A DNA stretch of 64,000 nt from Streptomyces sp. NBC_01750 (GCF_035918095.1 NZ_CP109137.1:7318001-7382000), one strand, 5' to 3'; positions 51,959 through 61,018 are shown, numbered from the stretch's first letter. The notes: generated by a model not told the origin, from the sequence alone. Program-made: numbers and translations.

Positions 51959-53005
51959 GTGGAGCACATGAGCCGCCGCACGTTGCAGTTGCCGTCCTGG
52001 CTGCCGGATCCGTACATCCTGGCGCTGCTCGGGACGGTCGTTCTCGCGGCACTGCTTCCGGCGTCGGGGCCGGCGGCCGGCGTGGCCGGCGGGGCCTCGA
52101 CCGGTGCCGTGGCCCTGCTCTTCTTCCTGTACGGGGCGCGGCTGTCAACGCGCGAGGCGCTCGACGGACTCAAGCACTGGCGGCTCCACCTGACGGTGCT
52201 GGCCTCGACATTCCTCCTCTTCCCGCTGCTGGGCCTCGCCGCGAAGGGCCTCGAACCGCTGGTGCTGCCACCGCAGCTCTACAGCGGCCTGCTGTTCCTC
52301 TGCCTGGTGCCGTCGACGATCCAGTCGTCGATCGCCTTCACCTCCATCGCCCGCGGCAATGTTCCGGCGGCGATGTGCGCGGGGTCCTTCTCCAGCCTCG
52401 CCGGCATTTTCATGACGCCGCTGCTGGCGGCGCTGTTGCTGGGCGGCAGCGCGGGCGGCTTCTCGGCGGACTCGCTGCTGAGGATCGTGCTGCAGCTGCT
52501 GGTGCCGTTCCTCGCGGGGCAGTTGCTGCGGAGGTGGATCGGCGGGTTCCTGACGCGTCACAAGCAGGCGCTCGGGTATGTCGACCGTGGGTCGATCCTG
52601 CTGGTGGTCTACACGGCCTTCAGCGAGGGCATGGTCGCGGGCGTCTGGCACCAGGTGACACCCGGCCGCCTCGGCGCGCTGCTGCTCGTCGAGGCGCTGC
52701 TGCTCGCGGCGATGCTGGCGCTGACGTGGTACGGGTCGAAGCGGCTCGGCTTCGTCCGTGAGGACCGGATCGCGATCCAGTTCGCGGGGTCGAAGAAGAG
52801 CCTGGCGGCTGGGCTGCCGATGGCGAGTGTGCTGTTCGGCGCCCATGCGGGCCTGGCGGTGCTGCCGCTGATGCTGTTCCATCAGATGCAGCTGATGGTC
52901 TGCGCGGTGCTGGCCAAGCGGCGGGCGCGGGATGGGCGAGTGGGCGCGGCGGCGCCGGGCGAGGCGCCGGTGGCGCAGCCGGAAAAGGCGGGGGTACGCG
53001 GCTGA
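51959..53005 (+). CDS. Bile acid:sodium symporter-family transporter (YfeH/SLC10A7-like)
   Basis: 348 aa with about ten hydrophobic helices. The SBF family shows as TGAVALLFFLYGARLSTREA, LCLVPSTIQSSIAFTSIARG and VDRGSILLVVYTAFSEGMVA, plus the late GSKKSLAAGLPMASVLFG crossover motif. Members carry organic anions coupled to sodium. The GTG at 51959 and ATG at 51968 are both possible; purines sit close to each. It is the likely target of the divergent LysR. The C-terminal ~25 residues are a charged disordered tail. Confidence 0.88.
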   Translation: MEHMSRRTLQLPSWLPDPYILALLGTVVLAALLPASGPAAGVAGGASTGAVALLFFLYGARLSTREALDGLKHWRLHLTVLASTFLLFPLLGLAAKGLEPLVLPPQLYSGLLFLCLVPSTIQSSIAFTSIARGNVPAAMCAGSFSSLAGIFMTPLLAALLLGGSAGGFSADSLLRIVLQLLVPFLAGQLLRRWIGGFLTRHKQALGYVDRGSILLVVYTAFSEGMVAGVWHQVTPGRLGALLLVEALLLAAMLALTWYGSKRLGFVREDRIAIQFAGSKKSLAAGLPMASVLFGAHAGLAVLPLMLFHQMQLMVCAVLAKRRARDGRVGAAAPGEAPVAQPEKAGVRG

Positions 53006-53104
53006 GGGGGCCGGGGGGCCGGGAATCCCGGTCGCGTTCGTGGGCCCGTGCGGCATGGTCCGGGATGCGAGAGGTCATCGACTCGTGGAGCACGGCAAGT
53101 TCGG

Positions 53105-53134
53105 CGTATCCGTTTCCGTTTCCGTATCCGTACG
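53105..53134. repeat. Hexanucleotide tandem repeat CGTWTC x4-5
   Basis: CGTATC-CGTTTC-CGTTTC-CGTATC-CGTACG in the gap between the transporter and the ferredoxin-like gene. It lies outside any recognised gene; a small slippage locus. Confidence 0.6.
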
Positions 53135-53159
53135 CGAACGCCATCTCCGCCGGACGCCG

Positions 53160-53290
53160 TAAGCCCGGCGCCGCGAGACCGTCGCAGATCGCGCCAACAA
53201 CGCACTGCTCGCGGCGCTGACGACCGCCGAACGTGACCAATTCCTCGCGCTGCCGAGGCCGATCGCGGACCCCGCCGCGCCCTGCGACTG
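53160..53290 (+). pseudogene. Possible MarR C-terminal remnant
   Basis: A short frame reads ETVADRANNALLAALTTAER then DQFLAL, which is like the last helices of a MarR protein (VADxxN...LLAALTxAERxxFLxLL). No start or DNA-binding part is present. Weak evidence; the rest of the 298-nt gap (53006-53303) holds only the hexamer repeat. Confidence 0.3.
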
Positions 53291-53303
53291 GCAAGATCGC
53301 CGA

Positions 53304-53720
53304 GTGACGACGACGTACGCGATACGCCCTTACGGCGCCCGCCCCTGCACCCTGGTCGTCTGCCGTGGGTGCTGCTGCGGTGATGCCCGGAAGCATCCCG
53401 GTACCGACCACGAGGGCCAGTTGGCCAGGCTGCGGGAGGCGGCCGCAGCCTCCGACGGTCGGCTCGCGGTCCGTACGACCGACTGCCTCGGCCCCTGCGG
53501 TCAGGCGAATGTGATCGTGGTCCAGCCTTCCACGGAGGGCCGCCGCCGAGGAGCTCGCGCGGCCTGGATCGGCTGGGCGCTGGACGACGACTGCACGGAC
53601 GACATCCTGGCCTGGGTACGCGCGGGCGGCCCCGGCCTCGCGGAACTCCCGGCCACCCTCGAACTCCAGACGATCCCGGCCCCGGCACAGACCCGCCGCC
53701 GCGCCCGCAATGCGCCGTAG
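53304..53720 (+). CDS. Thioredoxin-like [2Fe-2S] ferredoxin-domain protein
   Basis: 138 aa. Cys20 and the CRGCCCGD cluster near the N-terminus, plus RTTDCLGPCGQANVIVV (Cys61, Cys65), give the four-cysteine arrangement of thioredoxin-fold [2Fe-2S] ferredoxins (related to NuoE). In actinobacteria these are often single-gene electron carriers or cobalt/cobalamin-pathway associated proteins. Start GTG 53304. The C-terminal tail is Pro/Arg-rich. A redox partner is not evident nearby. Confidence 0.85.
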   Translation: MTTTYAIRPYGARPCTLVVCRGCCCGDARKHPGTDHEGQLARLREAAAASDGRLAVRTTDCLGPCGQANVIVVQPSTEGRRRGARAAWIGWALDDDCTDDILAWVRAGGPGLAELPATLELQTIPAPAQTRRRARNAP

Positions 53721-53792
53721 TGGCTCGACTCGCACCGTGGGCCGGGGGTTCGGCCGCTTCCCGCGGCCGGCTGCGGAGTAGAGTCGGTACTC

Positions 53793-54167
53793 ATGTCGAA
53801 GCCTGATGATCTGCTTGTTGACATCGCCGCCGCGGTGGAGTCGGAGCACACCAATCAGATGTCCCTCACCGTGGTTGTCCCCGGGGCTGTCATCACCGGA
53901 CGGCTGGCTCCTGAGGCCATTTGGAGGGAGCGGGTGGCTGAGGTCCTCAAGGACTCGGACCGGCTCGGCCCGTTTTCCACCATCTTCATGACCGCCGTAG
54001 CGGGTGCCTCCGGCGGTCAGCGCGACCACCCCTCATATCTGCACTTTCATGTCGCGAGGATTCTCCAGGGCAGTCTCGGAATCCCCGAGACCGGCGGGAT
54101 GTACCGCATCGCCATCAAGGACGTGAGTGCCTGGACCGTAGGGGACTTCAGCTATTCCGACCACTGA
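53793..54167 (+). CDS. Conserved hypothetical protein, possibly GvpU-like
   Basis: 124 aa: MSLTVVVPGAVITGRLAPEA, YLHFHVARILQGSLGIPETG, then GGMYRIAIKDVSAWTVGDFS. The beta-rich layout and the late GG-x-x-R-x-x-x-x-x-V-x-x-W pattern recall gas vesicle accessory GvpU-like proteins and similar small Streptomyces proteins of unknown function. No gas vesicle genes are nearby, so the name is only a resemblance. Single gene. Confidence 0.7.
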   Translation: MSKPDDLLVDIAAAVESEHTNQMSLTVVVPGAVITGRLAPEAIWRERVAEVLKDSDRLGPFSTIFMTAVAGASGGQRDHPSYLHFHVARILQGSLGIPETGGMYRIAIKDVSAWTVGDFSYSDH

Positions 54168-54392
54168 GCGGCTCGCCCTCGACTGCACCGTGCCGTACGC
54201 CCACTGATATCCGGCGACGCTTCCGCGCCCGGACCCCTGTCCGGTCGGTGAGTGGGCGTCGAGCCCGGGCGGTCGGGATGTCGCCACCGGTCGTGTGCCC
54301 GACTGGGCGGCAGCATGGAGTCAGGCCCCCGGTCGCGCGACGGGGTTGCGTTTCACGGCGGCGGACGGCAGACGCGGAAGAGGTGCAGGCGC

Positions 54393-55757
54393 ATGGATTC
54401 GAGGTCCCCGGGCCATGACCAGCCGACCGAGGACATCCATGAGGTGGACCGGGCAGTGCAGAATGCCCTGGACCGGCTGACGCTGCTGACCAACGCCTCC
54501 GAGGCGCTGGCCGGCACCCTCGACATCGACGAAGGTCTGCGACGCCTGTGCCGCACGCTGGTGCCGGGTCTCGCGGACTGGTGCGCGGTGGATCTGCTCG
54601 ACGATGACGGCCGCCTGCGCCGACAGGTGGTCGAGCACCGTGAGCCGGATCTGCTGTCACCGGGCCTGTACGAGGGTGAGCTGCCACCCGTGTCCGAGAA
54701 CTCGGCTGCCGCGGTGGCCCGCGCGCTGCGGGGCGCCGGACCACTGCTCGTCACGGCCTTCCCCGCACCCGACAGCGCGGCCGATCCTCTGCACGCCAGG
54801 GAGCTGGAACTGTTCGATCACCTGGGAGCCGGCACGGTGGTGATCGCGCCGCTGCGAGCCCGCCGCCAGGTGCTGGGCGTCCTGACCCTGGCACGCACAG
54901 CGAGTACCGGCGCTCTGGACGAGGACAGTCTTCCGCTGGCGGAGGACCTCGCACACCGCGTCGCGCTCGCCGTCGAGAACGCACGTCTGCACTCCGAGGT
55001 CCAGCACACGGGCGAGCGCATCCAGCGCTCCCTGCTGCCCGATCTGCCCGCGCACGGCCCCCTCGAGATGGCCGCCCGCTACCAGCCCGCCCTGGCCGTC
55101 TCCCAGGTCGGCGGGGACTGGTACGACGCGTTCGTGCTGCCCGGCGGTGCCATGGCCTTCATCATCGGAGACGTCGCAGGCCACGACCTGCAGGCCACCG
55201 TCACCATGAGCCACATGCGCAATATGCTGCGAGGCATCGCCTGCGACCGCAAGGAGCCGCCGGGCAAGATCCTGGGCCGGCTGGACGCGGCGATCAACAT
55301 TCTCTACCCGCACCAGACGCTGACCTGCATCTACGCACTGGTCGAGAAGCCTGGCCCGCATCAGCAGTGGAGGGTGCATTACGCCGTCGCCGGACATCCC
55401 GCTCCACTGTTGATCACCGCGAAAGGCGACACGCGGTTCCTGACCGATGGCCGCAGCATTCTGCTGGGAGTGGAGTCCACCCAACTGCGTCCTGACGCCA
55501 CCGAGGTCCTGCCGTGGGATTCCACCCTCCTGTTCTATACCGATGGCCTCATCGAACGGCGCAACGAGAACCTCGACCGCGGCGGCGCCCGGCTGCGCCA
55601 GCACGCGGCCGCCCTCGCTCAGGAACCCCTGGAGTCCTTCTGCGACGAGCTGCTCGCCGGCCTCGCACAGGCGAGCGACGACGATGTGGCACTCATCGCC
55701 GTCCGCATCCCTCCGCCCCATGCCCGTCCCGTGGCGGCTACCGCCACCGCCGACTGA
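54393..55757 (+). CDS. GAF-SpoIIE (PP2C-type) protein phosphatase
   Basis: 454 aa. A GAF sensor domain (about 30-185: DRLTLLTNASEALAGTLDID, LADWCAVDLLDDDGRLRR, VVIAPLRARRQVLGVLTLAR) is followed by a SpoIIE/RsbU-type phosphatase (about 205-440: IQRSLLPDLPAHGPLEMAAR, SQVGGDWYDAF, IIGDVAGHDLQATVTMSHMR, TLLFYTDGLIERRNEN, ASDDDVALIAVR). The Asp residues in GGDWYD, GDVAGH and SDDD bind Mn/Mg. It dephosphorylates an anti-anti-sigma factor in a partner-switching cascade. ATG 54393 is chosen for the upstream AGAGG; longer starts at 54252/54312 are possible. Confidence 0.92.
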   Translation: MDSRSPGHDQPTEDIHEVDRAVQNALDRLTLLTNASEALAGTLDIDEGLRRLCRTLVPGLADWCAVDLLDDDGRLRRQVVEHREPDLLSPGLYEGELPPVSENSAAAVARALRGAGPLLVTAFPAPDSAADPLHARELELFDHLGAGTVVIAPLRARRQVLGVLTLARTASTGALDEDSLPLAEDLAHRVALAVENARLHSEVQHTGERIQRSLLPDLPAHGPLEMAARYQPALAVSQVGGDWYDAFVLPGGAMAFIIGDVAGHDLQATVTMSHMRNMLRGIACDRKEPPGKILGRLDAAINILYPHQTLTCIYALVEKPGPHQQWRVHYAVAGHPAPLLITAKGDTRFLTDGRSILLGVESTQLRPDATEVLPWDSTLLFYTDGLIERRNENLDRGGARLRQHAAALAQEPLESFCDELLAGLAQASDDDVALIAVRIPPPHARPVAATATAD

Positions 55758-56105
55758 GGTCGGGAAGCCGCGCCGCGCGCCGCCTGAGCAGAAGGTCGAC
55801 CGGTTCCTGACGCCGGATCAGCGGCATGCCGGCTCACCGCCGGGGGTACGGGAGCGGCTCCCGGCAGGCCTGCAGGAGCACAGCCCGACGGCCACGCGCT
55901 GATCCGGAACGGGACCCGAGTGGCGCGCCCGTCACGAACGTTGCCCGTTACGGCCCCGGCGGGGCCGCCCGGCCCGGCCGACCGAATCCAGCCACCCGCA
56001 TTCACTGATTCTTCGTTCAGTAGTCGCCAACTCTGCCCCGCCCCGCCCGACACTCCCCGCTACCGTGCACTCGGTCCCCCCGACGATCGTCCCGCGGAGA
56101 AGTCC
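55758..56105. other. Intergenic region between phosphatase and metallophosphoesterase
   Basis: 348 nt. A short hairpin CGGCCCC-GGC-GGGGCCG (55951-55967) may terminate the phosphatase transcript. ACTGA/TCAGT arms 8 nt apart (56004-56021) lie in a locally AT-richer part that may be the metallophosphoesterase promoter. No gene seen. Confidence 0.45.
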
Positions 56106-58007
56106 ATGTGCAGTCCGCTCCACCGGCCCGCCGGCCCGTTCCTCGCCGCCGGCCGTCGTACGTTTCTGCGTGCCACCGGACTCGCGGGCGCCGCCACCGC
56201 GGCCGCCGCCACGGGACTCGCGGGCGCCGCCTCGCCCGCCGCGGCGTTTCCCCACCAGAAGACCCGTGACAACGTTGCCAGTTGGCGCCCGGACCCCGAT
56301 AGCCCCAGATTCACGCTCGTCGTCATGCCGGACACCCAGTACCTCTTCGACGGCGCGAGCATCCGGACCGCGCCCGTCAAGGCCTCGTTGCGCTATATCC
56401 TCGATCACGGGCGCGACGAGAACATCGTCTTCCTGTCCCATCTGGGCGATCTCACCGAGAACGGTCAGCCGGGCGAATTCGGGCCGCTGAGCGAGGCCTT
56501 CGAGCTCTTGGACCGGCGGCGTATCGGCTACAGCGTCGTCGCCGGCAACCACGACGTCACGTCCTCGACCGACGACCGGCGCGGCCGCACGCCCTACCTG
56601 GACGCCTTCGGCCCGCAGCGGCTGCGCCGGCTGCCGACCTTCGGCGGGGCCACCGCGGACGGCTACAACACGTACCACCTCTTCCGCGCCGCCGGCCGCG
56701 AATGGCTGGTGCTCGCGCTCGACTGGCGACCGTCGGCAGCCGGTCTCGCCTGGGCCGAGGACGTCATTGCCAAGCATCCGAGTACGCCGGTCATCCTCAC
56801 CACGCACGAGCTCGTGTACGCGGACCAGTACGGCGACGAGGCTGACTTCTCCCCGCACGGCAAGCACCTCTGGGAGGAGCTGATAGCCGGCCACGACCAG
56901 ATATTCCTCACGCTCAACGGCCACTACTGGCCCGCCGCCCGCACCACCCGTAAGAACAACGCGGGCCGCGACGTACATCTGCACATCACGAACTACCAGA
57001 ACCGCTACTACGGCGGCAGCGCGATGATCCGTCTGTACCGCTTCGACCTCGCCAGGAACACCATCGACGTCGAGACGATCTCCCCGTGGATCCTGGGCCG
57101 TGCGGGCGAGGACCTCAACGACCTGGAACGCCGGGAGATCGAACTGACCGGCCCCGAAGACCTCTTCTCCGTCCCCATCGACTTCGGGAAGCGCTTCGCG
57201 GGCTTCGCGCCCGTCCCCGCGCGCGGCCCCCGCCCCGCCGCCAGGATGCTCGTCCCCGGCACCGTTGCGTACTGGCGCTTCGACGGCTCGCACCAGGACG
57301 GCTCGCCGGCCGACGCCACCCTCCGGGTGCCCGACCTGTCCGGGCACCGCAACGACCTCACGCGGGAGCCCGTCCCCGGCTCCCCGGCCGACGCCCTGCG
57401 CTGGTCCGACAGCCACCACCCCGACCAGCCCGGACACGGCAGCCTGTACTTCGACGGCGGCAAGCCACCGCTGCACGGCGCGTATCTGCGTACGGCCAAG
57501 GACGCCCTGCTCAATGCCAAGACCTTCCGTTCCGGCTACACCATCGAGGCCTTCCTCAAGCTCCCCGCCGACTGGGACGCCGGACGCCACGCCTGGGGGT
57601 CGGTCCTCAGCCGCCGTGGCACGCTCGGCTCCGCCGGCAAGACCGGGGGCGACCCGGAAGAACCCGTCGCCACCCTCTCCCTCTCCGACGGACCCGGCCT
57701 CCAGTGGGCCGCCGCCCCGCTCGACCAGCCCGGCCTGATCACCAACTGGAGCCATGAGCTGGAGCGTGACAGGTGGTGGCATGTCGCCGTCGTCAACGAC
57801 GCAAAGCACACGACGATGTACGTCGACGGCTGTCAGGTCGCCCGCAATCCCGCCACCCGCACCACAGGACTCGTCACCCTCGGCCTGCCCTGGCTGCTGG
57901 GCGCCTATGAGTACGGCGGCACCCTCGACCAGCTGATGCACGGCTGGCTCGGCGACATCAGGATCGTCGAACGCCCGCTGGCCGTACGCGACTTCATGAA
58001 CGCCTGA
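56106..58007 (+). CDS. Exported metallophosphoesterase with C-terminal LamG-like domain
   Basis: 633 aa. A Tat-type signal (RRTFLRATGLAGAATAAAAT) is followed by a calcineurin-like phosphoesterase (about 60-370): VVMPDTQYLF (Asp), LSHLGDLTENG, VVAGNHDV (GNHD), LTTHELVY and LTLNGHYWPA, i.e. the full dinuclear metal site. The C-terminal LamG/concanavalin-like domain (about 385-630) has VAYWRFDGSHQDGS and WWHVAVVNDAKHTTMYVDG. It probably cleaves a phosphoester outside the cell while the LamG domain binds sugar or surface polymer. It lies 47 nt upstream of an exported PHP protein; likely one operon. Confidence 0.9.
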   Translation: MCSPLHRPAGPFLAAGRRTFLRATGLAGAATAAAATGLAGAASPAAAFPHQKTRDNVASWRPDPDSPRFTLVVMPDTQYLFDGASIRTAPVKASLRYILDHGRDENIVFLSHLGDLTENGQPGEFGPLSEAFELLDRRRIGYSVVAGNHDVTSSTDDRRGRTPYLDAFGPQRLRRLPTFGGATADGYNTYHLFRAAGREWLVLALDWRPSAAGLAWAEDVIAKHPSTPVILTTHELVYADQYGDEADFSPHGKHLWEELIAGHDQIFLTLNGHYWPAARTTRKNNAGRDVHLHITNYQNRYYGGSAMIRLYRFDLARNTIDVETISPWILGRAGEDLNDLERREIELTGPEDLFSVPIDFGKRFAGFAPVPARGPRPAARMLVPGTVAYWRFDGSHQDGSPADATLRVPDLSGHRNDLTREPVPGSPADALRWSDSHHPDQPGHGSLYFDGGKPPLHGAYLRTAKDALLNAKTFRSGYTIEAFLKLPADWDAGRHAWGSVLSRRGTLGSAGKTGGDPEEPVATLSLSDGPGLQWAAAPLDQPGLITNWSHELERDRWWHVAVVNDAKHTTMYVDGCQVARNPATRTTGLVTLGLPWLLGAYEYGGTLDQLMHGWLGDIRIVERPLAVRDFMNA

Positions 58008-58054
58008 CCCGCTGCCACCGTCCCGACAGCACCATGCCTCAAGGAGAAGACAGC

Positions 58055-59761
58055 ATGCCGAGACCGGTACAGCCCCTGCCGCGCTGGGCGGACCCCGGCG
58101 TACCGGCGGGCTCGCTCGACCCGCAGGGACTCTCGCGGCGCGGACTGCTCCGCAGCGCGGGCCTGTTCGGCGCCGCCTTCGCGGGTGGCACCGCCCTCTC
58201 CGGCACCGCCCTCTCCGGCACCGCCCCGTTCGCGCCCACCGCGGCCGAGGCGCACACCCCGGCCTTCGGCGACCCCAACCTCGTCTACCTTGTCGGCGAC
58301 CACCATGTGCACTCGGTCTACAGCCATGACGCGAAGTACACCTTCTCCCAGCTGGCCGGCGCCGCATCGCGGTACGGCCTGGACTGGATGGTCCTCACCG
58401 AGCACAGCAACATCGGCCACGCCCGGGCCGGTGGCGCCGAGGCCGAGCACGGCGAGATCCTCAAGGCCCGCGCCGACAACAAGCGCATGCTGATCTTCCA
58501 GGGCCTGGAGTGGTACATCCCCGGTGCCGAGCACTGCACGGTCTTCTCGCCGCCCGGACGCCACGAGGTCGAGCTGCTCACCCGCTTCGAGCAGGCCTAC
58601 GACGGCAAACTCCTCGGCTACACCGCGGGCGGACCCCACCACCCCGACACCCCGCGCAACGAGGCCCACGCCGTCAAGGCGCTCCAATGGCTCGACCAGC
58701 AGCGCCGTTGCGGATACGTCGACGACGTGCTGGTCCTCGCCAACCACCCGCTGCGCCTCGGCATCGACTCTCCCCACGAAATGCGTGCCTGGCGGGACGC
58801 GGCCCCCGGCATCATGATCGGCATGGAGGGCGCGCCAGGCGCCCAGGCAGGCGCGTTCCCCGGCTGGGCAGGACCGGACAGCATCCGTGGCGAGTACGTC
58901 AACAAGCCTTCGGAGAACTCCTGGCCCGGCTACCCGGCCGCGGCCTATGTGACGTACGGCGGCTTCGACTGGGCGACCGCGACCGTCGGCGGCCTGTGGG
59001 ACGCGATGCTCGCCGAGGGTCGGCTGTTCTCCATCACCACCAATTCGGACGTGCACCGCGTCGCGTACGACACCTGGAAGAACGGCGACTGGCTGCCCGG
59101 CCGGAACTTCGACAACACCGGCCGGCTGCCCGACCCCGTCAACACCGCGGAGCCGCAGCCCGGCGGCGACTTCTGGCCCGGCCAGTTCAGCCGTACGCAT
59201 GTCGGTGTGACCCGCTACGGCTACCGGCACGTGATGGCGGGCCTCAGGGCCGGCCGCGTCTGGGTCGACCACGGACAGCTCATCGACGGCATCGACGTAC
59301 GGGTCGACAGGGAGCACGGCGGCGGGCGAGGCGTCACTCTCGGCGGACGGCTGCGCGTGCGCCGCGGCGAGAAGATCGTCCTGAATGTCACCGTCACCAC
59401 CGCGTCCCGCCCCAACCACCACGGTGAGGTGCCGCGCCTGGCACACCTCGACGTGATCCGTGGCGCCGTACGCGGCCCGGTCGCCGACCGCGACGAATGG
59501 CGCGCACCGGACACCCGTGTCGTCCACACCGCCGATGTCGATGGCCGCACCGGCCGCTACACGCTGCGCATTCCGGTGGGGAAGGCCGAGGAGTCCTTCT
59601 ACCTGCGGCTGCGCGGCAGCGACGGCAAGCGCAACGGTCCCGGCTTCCTGGGCGCGGCGATCGACCCGCACGGGCCCGTCCCGCACGAGCCCGGCAACGG
59701 CGACCCGTGGCTGGACACCTGGTGCTACACCAACCCGGTCTTCGTGGACGTCGTGCACTGA
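58055..59761 (+). CDS. Exported PHP-domain phosphoesterase-like protein
   Basis: 568 aa. A twin-arginine signal (SRRGLLRSAGLFGAAFAG) contains a short repeat (TALSGTALSGTA). The PHP metal-binding domain has GDHHVHSVYSHDAKYTF (HxH), DWMVLTEHSNIGHARAG, VLANHPLRLG and FSITTNSDVHRVAYDT. The later part is beta-rich and probably carbohydrate- or surface-interacting. AAGGAGAAG is 6-7 nt upstream of ATG 58055, which is preferred over ATG 58034. Probably co-transcribed with the upstream metallophosphoesterase, so the pair may process an extracellular phosphorylated polymer. A strong hairpin follows. Confidence 0.88.
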   Translation: MPRPVQPLPRWADPGVPAGSLDPQGLSRRGLLRSAGLFGAAFAGGTALSGTALSGTAPFAPTAAEAHTPAFGDPNLVYLVGDHHVHSVYSHDAKYTFSQLAGAASRYGLDWMVLTEHSNIGHARAGGAEAEHGEILKARADNKRMLIFQGLEWYIPGAEHCTVFSPPGRHEVELLTRFEQAYDGKLLGYTAGGPHHPDTPRNEAHAVKALQWLDQQRRCGYVDDVLVLANHPLRLGIDSPHEMRAWRDAAPGIMIGMEGAPGAQAGAFPGWAGPDSIRGEYVNKPSENSWPGYPAAAYVTYGGFDWATATVGGLWDAMLAEGRLFSITTNSDVHRVAYDTWKNGDWLPGRNFDNTGRLPDPVNTAEPQPGGDFWPGQFSRTHVGVTRYGYRHVMAGLRAGRVWVDHGQLIDGIDVRVDREHGGGRGVTLGGRLRVRRGEKIVLNVTVTTASRPNHHGEVPRLAHLDVIRGAVRGPVADRDEWRAPDTRVVHTADVDGRTGRYTLRIPVGKAEESFYLRLRGSDGKRNGPGFLGAAIDPHGPVPHEPGNGDPWLDTWCYTNPVFVDVVH

Positions 59762-59775
59762 GCTGTCACGGAAGG

Positions 59776-59812
59776 ACCCGGCCGGCGCTGGGGGGCTCCC
59801 GGCCGGCCGGGT
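59776..59812. terminator. Bidirectional terminator between PHP gene and fdhD
   Basis: ACCCGGCCGGC and GCCGGCCGGGT form an 11-bp stem with a 15-nt loop, 14 nt past the PHP stop and 26 nt past the convergent fdhD stop. Confidence 0.7.
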
Positions 59813-59838
59813 GCGTATCCCGTGCGGCGGGGGGGGCT

Positions 59839-60702
59839 TCAGACTCCGGTGTTCAGCGCTATCCGCTCGTCGCCCGCGTATACGTTCATATTGGCGCCGC
59901 GCAGAAATCCGACCAGGGTCAGACCCGTCTCGGCGGCCAGATCGACGGCGAGCGAGGAGGGCGCGGAGACCGCGGCCAGGACCGGGATACCGGCCATCAC
60001 CGCCTTCTGCGCCAGCTCGAACGACGCCCGTCCCGACACCAGCAGGATCGCCCGGGACAGCGGCAGCCTGCCGTCCCGCAGCGCCCGGCCGACGAGCTTG
60101 TCGACCGCGTTGTGCCGGCCGACGTCCTCCCGTACGTCGAGCAGTCCGCCGTCCTCCGAGAAGAGCGCGGCCGCGTGCAGACCCCCGGTCCTGTCGAAGA
60201 CCCGCTGGGCCGCCCGCAGCCGGTCGGGGAGGCCGGCGAGCAGAGCGGGCTTGACGCGGACGGGGGGAGTGTCGGCGATCGGGAAGCGGGCGGTGGTCCG
60301 TACGGCGTCGAGGCTGGCCTTGCCGCACAGTCCGCAGGACGAGGTGGTGTAGACGTTGCGCTCGAGGGTGATGTCCGGGACCTGCACTCCCGGCGCGAGC
60401 CGGACGTCGACCACGTTGTAGGTGTTGGATCCTCCGCCGGCTACCGCTGGGGGGACCCCCACCGGGGCCCCGGCGCAGTACACGATCGACTGCAGCTCGT
60501 CCGCGGAACCGAGCACACCCTCGCTGACCAGGAAGCCCGCCGCGAGCGCGAAGTCGTCGCCCGGTGTGCGCATGGTGATGGCGAGCGGCTTGCCGTTGAG
60601 ACGGATCTCCATCGGCTCCTCGGCCACGAGAGTGTCGGGGCGGGTCGATACCGCGCCGTCCCTGATGCGGATGGTGCGGCGGCGCTCGGTGACCCGTCCC
60701 AT
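59839..60702 (-). CDS. fdhD: FdhD, formate dehydrogenase sulfurtransferase/accessory protein
   Basis: 287 aa. Signature SSCGLCGKASLD (the CxxC that relays sulfur from a cysteine desulfurase to the bis-MGD cofactor) plus NGKPLAITMRTPGDDFALAA, GFLVSEGV, DVREDVGRHNAVDKLVG and LVSGRASFELAQKAVMAGIP. It is required for sulfuration of molybdenum in formate dehydrogenase-type enzymes. The neighbour immediately upstream on the same strand, which should be such an iron-sulfur or molybdenum partner, is only a decayed fragment. It may now serve another bis-MGD enzyme elsewhere. Confidence 0.95.
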   Translation of the reverse strand: MGRVTERRRTIRIRDGAVSTRPDTLVAEEPMEIRLNGKPLAITMRTPGDDFALAAGFLVSEGVLGSADELQSIVYCAGAPVGVPPAVAGGGSNTYNVVDVRLAPGVQVPDITLERNVYTTSSCGLCGKASLDAVRTTARFPIADTPPVRVKPALLAGLPDRLRAAQRVFDRTGGLHAAALFSEDGGLLDVREDVGRHNAVDKLVGRALRDGRLPLSRAILLVSGRASFELAQKAVMAGIPVLAAVSAPSSLAVDLAAETGLTLVGFLRGANMNVYAGDERIALNTGV

Positions 60703-60707
60703 GGCGA

Positions 60708-61018
60708 TCACATCCGATTCTGTACGTGCTGGAAGCCGAAGCGGCCCTTGACGCGGAGGGTGTCGTTGGTCACCCGGTCGGTGCGGCGAAGTGACCTTGA
60801 CGATCTCATTCTCCTGCACAGGGAGAGTGCGATTGCAGGCGCCGCCGCAGTGGGCGCGGACGGCAATCGTCCCGGTCTGGGCGGAATCGTCCCAGGTCCG
60901 GGCCTCGCGCACAGTTATTCCCTCGTGAAGGAGAGCGCGAGCCGGTCGGGCGGAACGGGAGGTCAAGGATCGTCGCACCCTTGGGAAGCTCCAAAGTCCG
61001 GGCCCCGAAGCTGTGGGA
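60708..61018 (-). pseudogene. NuoG/FdhA-like iron-sulfur protein, internally deleted and frameshifted
   Basis: Three pieces of one protein: GARTLELPKGATILDL (start of a 2Fe-2S ferredoxin domain), then in another frame VREARTWDDSAQTGTIAVRA, HCGGACNRTL and PVQENEIVKVTSPHR (the 4Fe-4S Mo/W-bisPGD N-terminal domain, with a CGxxC-type motif), then in a third frame VTNDTLRVKGRFGFQHVQNR with the stop at 60708. The middle part, where two 4Fe-4S clusters would be, has been deleted. The intact form would be a ~290-aa iron-sulfur protein ending six bases before fdhD. Assignment by pattern. Confidence 0.55.

Noticed and set aside
55932..60328. Two long minus-strand frames (811 and 807 codons) opposite the metallophosphoesterase and PHP genes
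   Set aside because: Both are exact antisense shadows of well-supported genes with clear motifs, signal peptides and ribosome sites.
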